Assembly: GCA_052273485.1 (NCBI GenBank)
Contig: DAVZID010000058.1
Coordinates: 1-21,165 of the forward strand
Direction of reading: 5' to 3'
Source: Anthropogastromicrobium sp052273485
GTDB lineage: Bacteria; Bacillota; Clostridia; Lachnospirales; Lachnospiraceae
DNA length: 21,165 nt
In this document: piece by piece, positions 1-6,483 of the stretch
How positions within the stretch are numbered: position 1 is the first letter of the stretch
Layout of the letters: each line of letters begins with the position of its first letter
Position numbers and translations under genes: made by a program
The notes under the pieces: model-generated
Databases searched by the model: none
What the model was told of the DNA's origin: nothing
What the model saw: the letters and a program-made list of their open reading frames with translations, nothing else

Positions 1-61
1 AATGAATTTTACTTATTATAAATAAAGTGCACTTTTTCAATTTTTTTCAAAAAAAATTTTT

Positions 62-1144
62 TTACTTATAAATTTTAAATTTATTTTCTCTAAGCTTTAC
101 CGCATTTCTTGCACCACGTCGTCTATCATCTTCAAGAGCAGCGTAGTGCTTTTTTGTTGTATTTACATCGTTATGCCCAAGAACATCTGCCACCAAATAA
201 ATATCGCCAGTTTCGCGATATAAATTTGTTCCGTAGGTACTGCGCAGCTTATGAGGTGTAATATGTTTGACTGTTGTAACAGTTTGAGCATATTTTTTTA
301 CTAGTTTTTCAACAGCTCTTACACTGATTCGTTTTTTTTGAAGTGATAAAAACAAAGCTTCTTCATGACCAGCTACAGCCTCTGTTTTTTTACGTTCTTC
401 AATGTATGAAAAAAGAGCACTTTCAACTTCATCTCCAAAATAAACAACAACCTCCTTACCGCCTTTTCTATGAATGCGAATACCGTCATTTTTAAAATCA
501 ACATCATCAATATTTAGTCCTACGCATTCAGATACACGAATGCCTGTTCCAAGCATTAATGTAAGAAGCGCTACATCACGCAATTTTGTCCTATCATGGA
601 AACGTTGTTCTCGTTCAGATAGCTTATCACCACTTTCTGCCTGATCGAGCAGCAATGCGACTTCATCGATATCTAGCCTTGTAATTGCCTTATCATGTAC
701 TTTTGGCATAGTTACAAGGTCAACAGGGTTATACGTAATGTCTTCATGCTGAATAAAGTATCGATAGAAAGAGCGAAGAGAAGCAAGCTTTCGTTTTAAT
801 CCTAGTTCATGGTTTGTCTTTGTATTGTTGCACCCTTCATTTTTGGGATCTGTATATGCCTGTAGATATTCCAGATATTCCTCAATATCAGTGGGACGAA
901 GCTTCTCCAAGTCATCTAATGTAATATCACGAATTTCCTTTTGAGCAAAAATAGGATTATTTTCATGCAAATATAAAAAAAATACATTTAAATCGTATGC
1001 ATAAGCAATTCGGGTGCGCGATTCTGTATGAGGCTGGATACCACGAAAATAATCCTTTGCATAGGGTGGAAGAGTACTTATTAGCATTCGCAGGCGATAT
1101 GTATTATCAATATCAATCTGCTCACTGTATGAATTTAGCCCCAT
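62..1144 (-). CDS. XerC/XerD-like tyrosine recombinase
   Basis: Site-specific tyrosine recombinase of 360 residues, a usual length for XerC/D-type enzymes with a SAM-like DNA-binding N-domain. The N-terminal core-binding domain spans about 25-150. The catalytic domain shows the full set: Arg203 in GTGIRVSE, Lys227 in the RKGGK beta-hairpin, His298 and Arg301 in HKLR, His324 in VLGH and nucleophile Tyr334 in HYA. The ATG at 1144 lies inside the 3' end of the upstream thiolase gene (10-bp overlap) with a GGAGGTGA ribosome site, so the two are translationally coupled. Downstream, positions 1-61 are AT-rich with a 12-bp palindrome AAAGTGCACTTT and no clear terminator. Coupling to a housekeeping tRNA gene argues for a resident Xer-like enzyme rather than a phage or conjugative-element integrase, although no att site or element was seen to settle this. 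Confidence 0.93.
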   Translation of the reverse strand: MGLNSYSEQIDIDNTYRLRMLISTLPPYAKDYFRGIQPHTESRTRIAYAYDLNVFFLYLHENNPIFAQKEIRDITLDDLEKLRPTDIEEYLEYLQAYTDPKNEGCNNTKTNHELGLKRKLASLRSFYRYFIQHEDITYNPVDLVTMPKVHDKAITRLDIDEVALLLDQAESGDKLSEREQRFHDRTKLRDVALLTLMLGTGIRVSECVGLNIDDVDFKNDGIRIHRKGGKEVVVYFGDEVESALFSYIEERKKTEAVAGHEEALFLSLQKKRISVRAVEKLVKKYAQTVTTVKHITPHKLRSTYGTNLYRETGDIYLVADVLGHNDVNTTKKHYAALEDDRRRGARNAVKLRENKFKIYK

Positions 1145-1968
1145 TTACATTCACCTCCTGACTGAATTGTTTTTGCAGAATTTTTAGCTTTATCTAGTGT
1201 TTTTTCTTGCATTTTTCCATTTTGGATCAACCGTTTTACGTCCATATGCGTGCGTGCAGCTGTCCAGTCATCAATATTGCCATTTTCAATAGCATGAAAA
1301 AAGCGGTCTTTGGCATCTGGATAGAGGGATGTTAACTGCTTCATAAGTGGCATCATATCACTTCTTGCAGAATGACCATCGCGAGGACATAAATTTTTAA
1401 TAACAGGAAGCTGATACTGCTGTGCGAAGTTTTTAATTTCACCCTCACTTACGTAAATAAGTGGACGAATTACAGCAATTTGACTATCATCATATGCAGT
1501 ATATGGTGATACGGCATAAAAACGCCCCTCAAACAGCATAGACATCATCATTGTATATATAATATCTTCTTTATGGTGCCCAAGAGCCAGCTTAGTACAG
1601 CCAAGTTCTAATGCTTTTGAAATCAGTGCACCACGACGAAGATTTGCACAAAAAGAGCAAGATCCATTTGGATTTTCAGGATGAAATACAATATCTTTTA
1701 TTTGCGTATGACAAATAAAAAATGGAACATCAAGTTCATCACAAAGCCTCTGAACAGGCGTAAAATCCATTCCAAAGCCAATATCAATAGTAATTGCACA
1801 AATGGTAAAAGAAGCGGGATAGAAGCGCTTGAGACCAGCTAGTGCATATAATAATGCCAGACTATCTTTTCCACCAGAGACTGCCACTGCAATTTTATCT
1901 CCATCTTCAATTAAATTGTATTTATCTGCTGCCTGACGTACATAGCGATATAATTTTTGTAGTTTCAT
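1135..1968 (-). CDS. ttcA: TtcA-family tRNA 2-thiocytidine synthetase
   Basis: PP-loop ATPase of the TtcA/TilS superfamily, predicted to thiolate C32 of tRNAs using an Fe-S cluster. The ATP-binding SGGKDS motif is at residues 31-36. The Fe-S ligands expected for TtcA are Cys104 and Cys107 (CSFC, followed by the family-typical LRRG) and Cys194 (NLCPRDG). The ALGHHKED stretch (128-135) and IRPL (167-170) also match TtcA. At 277 residues it is slightly shorter than the E. coli enzyme (about 311). Start: ATG at 1968 with an AAAGGTAAG-like ribosome site about 12 bases upstream. The gene is first in a two-gene minus-strand operon, overlapping the recombinase start by 10 bp. A related Firmicutes TtcA/TtuA-type sulphur transferase cannot be excluded, but the three-cysteine pattern favours TtcA. 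Confidence 0.9.
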   Translation of the reverse strand: MKLQKLYRYVRQAADKYNLIEDGDKIAVAVSGGKDSLALLYALAGLKRFYPASFTICAITIDIGFGMDFTPVQRLCDELDVPFFICHTQIKDIVFHPENPNGSCSFCANLRRGALISKALELGCTKLALGHHKEDIIYTMMMSMLFEGRFYAVSPYTAYDDSQIAVIRPLIYVSEGEIKNFAQQYQLPVIKNLCPRDGHSARSDMMPLMKQLTSLYPDAKDRFFHAIENGNIDDWTAARTHMDVKRLIQNGKMQEKTLDKAKNSAKTIQSGGECKWG

Positions 1969-2055
1969 AACTATATGTCTTACCTTTCGTTAAGTCTCCA
2001 CACACATACGGTGCATAGCACGCTGTTTCCATGGTTAATTTTTGACAAGGACGGA

Positions 2056-2216
2056 GGTGCGTAAAAAAAATGAGGATATTGATCGAGCATGGATGCTTTA
2101 GAGGTCCGCCTGCATGGACAACCTGTCAACCACTCCGGACTGAAGTTCGAAACTTGAAAGAGATAGTTGAGCAGAACGGATAAAGCATAGCAGTATTACA
2201 ATTTTTTATACGCACC
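2056..2216. repeat. 161-bp nested inverted-repeat element (MITE-like or structured RNA)
   Basis: The outer arms 2056-2071 (GGTGCGTAAAAAAAAT) and 2201-2216 (ATTTTTTATACGCACC) are complementary at 15 of 16 positions. Nested inside are ATGCTTTA (2093-2100) with TAAAGCAT (2181-2188), TCCG (2105-2108) with CGGA (2177-2180), CTGC (2110-2113) with GCAG (2171-2174), TCAAC (2126-2130) with GTTGA (2166-2170), and small local hairpins GACA-acc-TGTC and AAGTT-cga-AACTT. Together they give one long rod with internal bulges. No open reading frame, transposase or target-site duplication is visible. It could be a short non-autonomous mobile element with 16-bp terminal inverted repeats, or a structured RNA. 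It lies between divergently transcribed genes. The rest of 1969-2413 holds only the terminator and promoter listed below. Confidence 0.6.
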
Positions 2217-2276
2217 TTGAAAACCGAATATTTTCGCAAATCACCTTCCTCTTGGCAACATTCCAACAGAAATTCC

Positions 2277-2309
2277 TACTGACCCCCCTTGCGTCAGTAT
2301 TTCTTTTTT
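2277..2309 (+). terminator. Rho-independent terminator
   Basis: A 7-bp perfect stem TACTGAC (2277-2283) / GTCAGTA (2293-2299) with a 9-base loop is followed by TTTCTTTTTT. No plus-strand gene precedes it within the window, so it would end a transcript covering the inverted-repeat element or act as leader control for the gene at 2414. The right arm overlaps a candidate -35 box. Confidence 0.6.
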
Positions 2310-2317
2310 GCTATGAT
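2289..2317 (+). promoter_or_regulatory. Candidate promoter of the 2414 surface-protein gene
   Basis: TTGCGT (2289-2294), a 17-base spacer, then TATGAT (2312-2317). On its own this is a weak sigma-A match, but the same TTGCGTCAG element with the same 17-base spacing precedes the paralogous gene at 10825, which raises the likelihood. It implies a leader of about 90 bases. Confidence 0.45.
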
Positions 2318-2413
2318 GATGCCGAAGAAAAGTAATCTCACGCCTTTGATACGATACTCTGGTATTATCGCACGAAAAGGCAGTGTTTACAAGAGAAAGG
2401 AGAATTTTTTTTG

Positions 2414-4039
2414 ATGAAAAGACGATTTAGTACAATCCTTGCAGGAGTCCTCGCAGGCAATACTGCTTTTTTTGTAACTCAGGCGACTGCAACACAGGAA
2501 ATGCAGCCTACAGCACAGGTAGCGGATCAGTACATGATTATTGATCTGGAAAACATCCCACTTGCCCAGGCTCAAAACAACGTGGATGCCCAGATTTCTG
2601 ACGGTACGCAGTTAACAGAAGACTCATCAAGCCTGTCAGGGCAGGATGAGTTTGAACTGTCAACGGAAATGGCGGATCAGTCGGAGTCTTCCGTATTGGA
2701 AGAAACACTCCCTTATTACCTGTCCCTCTCATCAATTGATGTAACCAAAGTTGCTTACTTTGACAAATTGGATGAGTTGGAGAGTAGTTTGTCCCAAACT
2801 GATTCTGATATTGCCGGTACGCTGACATATGCTGTTTCTGACATTCGAGCAGGAGAGCCAATGATTACTTATCTGCTTGATCAGTATGCCGGGTATGATA
2901 CATACTCAGCCGTCGAATTTTGCGAAGCAGCCTCTTTACGGCAGGCAGATGAAAGCGGAATGTACCGACTTTTGTTGCAGCATGAGGAGGGAGCTGATAT
3001 CGTGCATTACAGCATGGCAGATGGAACTCTTCAAAAAGTTGCTGTTGATTCCTTCGTGAATGAATACGGTGCTCCGGCTGTCAGCCTGGATGCAAATACT
3101 AACCACTGGTTAATCGTGCATCTGACACCAGAGGTGTCTACATCGGACGAGTCAGGTGCAGCCGTTGAAAACCAAGAAGAAACCGACGAAGCAGCTTCCC
3201 GGTCACTGGAAGGAAAAGTGGATGAGGATACTTCTGAAACAACATCACAAGACGTCGCAAAGGCAGACCCGATAAAACCATCAAAACCATCGGAAAAATC
3301 GTCTTCTGAATCAGCAACCAATTCAACCAGGCCGACGACAAAAGCACCTGAAACAACCAAGCCTGCTGAAACGAAACCGGCTCAAACCACAAAAGCACCG
3401 GAGACAGCTGCTACAGTAGCGCCAACTGCTGCAGCAACTGCACCCCCTACTACTTCTCCGGCTCCAACTACCACACAAACACCGACAGTAACAACGACTA
3501 CTGCCGCTCAAACAACTGCACCAACTACCACTGCGCACACCCACAACTGGGTCGCAGTAACAAAAATTGTCCACCATGACGCAGTTACAAGCCAGGTGTG
3601 GAAAGAGGATAGTGCAGCGTGGGATGAGACGGTAGTAACGAAAGCAGCATGGGACGAACAGGTTCTTTCTCAGGAGGCTTATGATGAGCAGGTGCTGGTG
3701 TCAGAAGCATATGATGAGCCGGTGTATGGATGGGTAGATGTTTGTAATGCGTGCGGTCACCACTTTTGGACTGCAGATGATGATGTACTTGAACATATGG
3801 CAGATGGTTGCTGGTCCAGCTGGCATGCCGAATGGTTGCAGATTGGCTCAACTCACCATGATGCTGTTTACAATACCGTCCATCACGATGCCGTTTATAC
3901 TACCGTCCACCACGATGCCGAGACGACCGTTGTTCATCATGACGCAACCGGACACTACGAAACCGTAGTGACACAGGCAGCATGGGATGAAACGGTAACG
4001 ACCGGATACAAATGCTCTGGTTGTGGTGCTACAAAGTAA
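2414..4039 (+). CDS. Secreted Thr/Pro-rich surface protein with HHDAV/AWDE repeats and two CxxC pairs
   Basis: No family with a known function is recognised. The 541-residue product has a signal peptide (about 1-27: basic MKRRF, hydrophobic core, cut near TQATA), then a mixed alpha/beta head domain (about 35-235) ending in HYSMADGT and NHWLIVHL, an acidic Ser/Glu stretch, and a Thr/Pro/Ala linker (about 290-375). The C-terminal part is built of short degenerate repeats: five HHDA units and several A(W/Y)DE units, with CNACG (Cys444, Cys447) and the terminal CSGCG (Cys534, Cys537), suggesting a metal-binding or disulphide-linked module. No LPXTG-type signal or C-terminal membrane helix is present. 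The ATG at 2414 directly follows an in-frame TTG (2411). The ribosome site AAAGGAG (2396-2402) is 8 bases before the TTG and 11 before the ATG, so either is possible. A paralogue lies at 10825-12210. Confidence 0.85.
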   Translation: MKRRFSTILAGVLAGNTAFFVTQATATQEMQPTAQVADQYMIIDLENIPLAQAQNNVDAQISDGTQLTEDSSSLSGQDEFELSTEMADQSESSVLEETLPYYLSLSSIDVTKVAYFDKLDELESSLSQTDSDIAGTLTYAVSDIRAGEPMITYLLDQYAGYDTYSAVEFCEAASLRQADESGMYRLLLQHEEGADIVHYSMADGTLQKVAVDSFVNEYGAPAVSLDANTNHWLIVHLTPEVSTSDESGAAVENQEETDEAASRSLEGKVDEDTSETTSQDVAKADPIKPSKPSEKSSSESATNSTRPTTKAPETTKPAETKPAQTTKAPETAATVAPTAAATAPPTTSPAPTTTQTPTVTTTTAAQTTAPTTTAHTHNWVAVTKIVHHDAVTSQVWKEDSAAWDETVVTKAAWDEQVLSQEAYDEQVLVSEAYDEPVYGWVDVCNACGHHFWTADDDVLEHMADGCWSSWHAEWLQIGSTHHDAVYNTVHHDAVYTTVHHDAETTVVHHDATGHYETVVTQAAWDETVTTGYKCSGCGATK

Positions 4040-4077
4040 CGTCAATTATAAAAAAGATTAACTTCAATCATACATAG

Positions 4078-4133
4078 AAAAAACACCTTTCAGGCAGATT
4101 TGCGAAAAGCGGTTTGTCTGAGAGGTGTTTTTT
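4078..4133 (+). terminator. Strong rho-independent terminator after the 2414 gene
   Basis: AAAACACCTTTCAG pairs with CTGAGAGGTGTTTT (T·G and A·G interruptions near the middle) around a GC-gaaaa-GC tip, followed by TTTTTT. It ends 38-94 bases after the stop codon, so the CxxC gene is normally a separate transcript from the adhesin that follows. Confidence 0.85.
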
Positions 4134-4215
4134 ATTGTCGTAAAGGGCAATAGTAGTGATTGCTTTCGGGGTAAAACCCGTTTGCATAAAAAACAAAAAC
4201 AAGGAGGGAAAACTT

Positions 4216-6483
4216 ATGCGAAGTTCAAAGAAGCCAAATGCGAGACAGTTGACTTCAACGTTAATGGCATTTGTCATGACAGCCACAACGACCTTCCAGA
4301 CGCCAAATATTGCACTGGCATCGGAAGCAGAGTCGTCTGTAGCAGTGGAAAGCCAAATCGAAGAAGTGACAACCAAAGAAGCTTCGTCTGTAGAGGTTCA
4401 GTCTGAGACAGCGACACAGGCAGCAGCAGAAACTGAAACACAGACACAGACAGGCACCGCACTGGAAACTTCAAGCGCAGAGACAGGCACGGATGCCACA
4501 CAGGTATCAGACAAAGTGCAGGCAACTGTTGCTGAAACAACCGCAGAAGTGACCTACGAGGAAGAGAAAACCACTCTTTCTGCCGAGGTCGATCCGTCCG
4601 GAGAAGATACCGAGGAGTCAAAAGCTAATGAGACCCGCGGCCCGGACGAAGAATTAACAACAGAAATTGAGACAGAAACTGAAACAGAAGCGCAGACTGA
4701 TGCCGCATCTGAAGAAGAGACGGAAGCTTCCACAGAAGAAGCTCTGATTGATCTGTCCACGGCAACAAAGGACGAGATCCTTGCCTATATCGAAGCTATC
4801 GGTGGAACCGAAAGCGATGCCTACTATGAGTTTTTAAGTGGACTTGGCGAGGACGATTATCAGCTCGTGTGGATTGCCCAGTTTGGCTCAGAAGAGGATG
4901 TTATTGCATCTACTTTTGATTTTGACTACGATGCTTCAAGTGACCTTGAGATTGCAAAGTATGTTCATAAGCTGACTGAGGATGAACTGTATAGTCTTAT
5001 TGAGTCCATGACATTTGAGCAGTATCGTCGTTATCTTTCCATCAAAGAAATGATGGCAGAGATGGACGAAAAGGATTTCACTGATGTCATTGACGAGGAA
5101 GAGTTTACGGCTGATCGCACATGGGATTATGAAAGTTATGATGCATTTGCAGAGGCAATGACCGGTGTATCACTGCAGCGTACCGAGCAGGTAATGCAGT
5201 TTTATAATACCTATGTTGACCCTTCAAATGTTCAGGCAGGTGTAACGACGATTGACAGTTTGTTGGATTCCAACGCAGACTGGTACTCAAACGATTACAT
5301 TTTAAGCTTGAATCCGGAGATGGCAAAAGAAACAGTGCCGATCTACCATGGATCAGATGGAAATTTTTATGTTGTTTCCACAGTGCCGATGTTAAACGGA
5401 ACAGAAGCAGCTGACTATCAGCCGGCAACCAATTTCTATAATGGATCAGTCGAAGCGCAGGCATTTACCGATATTGAGTATCTTGGAAATGGTGTATACC
5501 GCATTCCGGATGAACGCTATAAATACTGCTTTACAGAACAGTATTTTTCAGATATGGGAACTCTTTATGGCATTACCTTCGGTCTTCGTATTCAGGTACT
5601 GTATGGTTATACACCATCAGGGACAGTTACGATTGCAGCTGATGTAGTATACCCGGATATGACCGAGAGATTTCTTCCGGCAACACTGGATCTGTTGTCA
5701 GGGGTTGCAACCGTTCGGATCTTCAACGATGATTATGATGATTCAGTTGACCATTATCTGGTATCCGCATCCATTAACCGCGGTGCAAGCCTGCCGGAAA
5801 GCATGAGCAGCCTGGATGGGGGAAAGACGGTTCAGTTTGCAATAGGCGATGCAAATGCAGTAGGAAGTCTGGATGTTTTGATTGGTTACAATGCGACATC
5901 AAAGTATTCCATGAATGCAGAAGTAACCACCACAGATCTGTATCCGGTGGAACAGTCAGATTCCGATATCAGTCTGACAGCTGAATTGTACGATAATATG
6001 TATGTGAAGGTTGACAGCAGCTGCGTACCGAAGGATTTGGCAGTTGGTGATAAATTTGTTTACCCATACACAACAGTGACGGTCGTCGGTAACGAAACAG
6101 TTACAGATCAAAACGGTGGAAAACATATCAGCGCATCGGAAGTTCCGACTCATAATGCACAATCTTTCTGTTTTTATACAAATAAGGGTGTAGATTCTGT
6201 CGTAAGTACTTGGTTTAAGACTCAGTTAACGGCGGTCAATTCTGCCGATCCTGGCGTTTGTATGGTTCAAATGACAGCTGAAAATATTGCAGCTCGTACA
6301 AATATAAATGGTGTATCGGGTTATCTGGCCGGAAGAAAAATCTTTGGTTATTTGTCGAATGCACTTTATTCATCGACAAATGCAGCTGGAAAGACACTGA
6401 ATCTTGATGGAACAAGAATCTTGTTGGCATGTATGCACGCATGGGCAAACGAAGGCTCAACAGCACCAAACAGATGTAGTTAA
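4216..6483 (+). CDS. VaFE/SpaA surface adhesin, N-terminal part (frameshifted)
   Basis: N-terminal 755 residues of a giant surface protein that continues in another frame from about 6470. Signal peptide 1-35 (basic RSSKK, hydrophobic LMAFVMTA, cut after ALA). Residues about 36-180 are Glu/Thr/Ser-rich low complexity with ETETET runs, as in wall-spanning or mucin-like stalks. From about 180 a folded, tyrosine- and aspartate-rich region follows that I cannot assign. The start is ATG 4216, 8 bases after AAGGAGG (4201-4207); the frame is open back to 4156 but without a ribosome site. After HAWANEGSTAPN the frame falls into RCS and a stop, while sequence that reads sensibly resumes one base ahead (TDVVKSVSDF). 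Removing one base from the AAA at 6468-6470 gives a single 1689-residue protein. Without the shift this half lacks the ester-bond repeats and wall anchor and would be released. Confidence 0.85.
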   Translation: MRSSKKPNARQLTSTLMAFVMTATTTFQTPNIALASEAESSVAVESQIEEVTTKEASSVEVQSETATQAAAETETQTQTGTALETSSAETGTDATQVSDKVQATVAETTAEVTYEEEKTTLSAEVDPSGEDTEESKANETRGPDEELTTEIETETETEAQTDAASEEETEASTEEALIDLSTATKDEILAYIEAIGGTESDAYYEFLSGLGEDDYQLVWIAQFGSEEDVIASTFDFDYDASSDLEIAKYVHKLTEDELYSLIESMTFEQYRRYLSIKEMMAEMDEKDFTDVIDEEEFTADRTWDYESYDAFAEAMTGVSLQRTEQVMQFYNTYVDPSNVQAGVTTIDSLLDSNADWYSNDYILSLNPEMAKETVPIYHGSDGNFYVVSTVPMLNGTEAADYQPATNFYNGSVEAQAFTDIEYLGNGVYRIPDERYKYCFTEQYFSDMGTLYGITFGLRIQVLYGYTPSGTVTIAADVVYPDMTERFLPATLDLLSGVATVRIFNDDYDDSVDHYLVSASINRGASLPESMSSLDGGKTVQFAIGDANAVGSLDVLIGYNATSKYSMNAEVTTTDLYPVEQSDSDISLTAELYDNMYVKVDSSCVPKDLAVGDKFVYPYTTVTVVGNETVTDQNGGKHISASEVPTHNAQSFCFYTNKGVDSVVSTWFKTQLTAVNSADPGVCMVQMTAENIAARTNINGVSGYLAGRKIFGYLSNALYSSTNAAGKTLNLDGTRILLACMHAWANEGSTAPNRCS

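Noticed and set aside
2056..2216. Integron attC site or 6S RNA for the inverted-repeat element
   Set aside because: No integron integrase or GTT core sites were seen, and I could not match 6S sequence landmarks; left unnamed.
2538..2861. Minus-strand open frame opposite the 2414 gene
   Set aside because: It lies wholly antisense to a well supported gene, with no ribosome site and no recognisable protein character.
4145..4185. Riboswitch in the adhesin leader
   Set aside because: Two small hairpins (GCAAT/ATTGC and CGGG/CCCG) are present, but no conserved core of a known riboswitch class was recognised.
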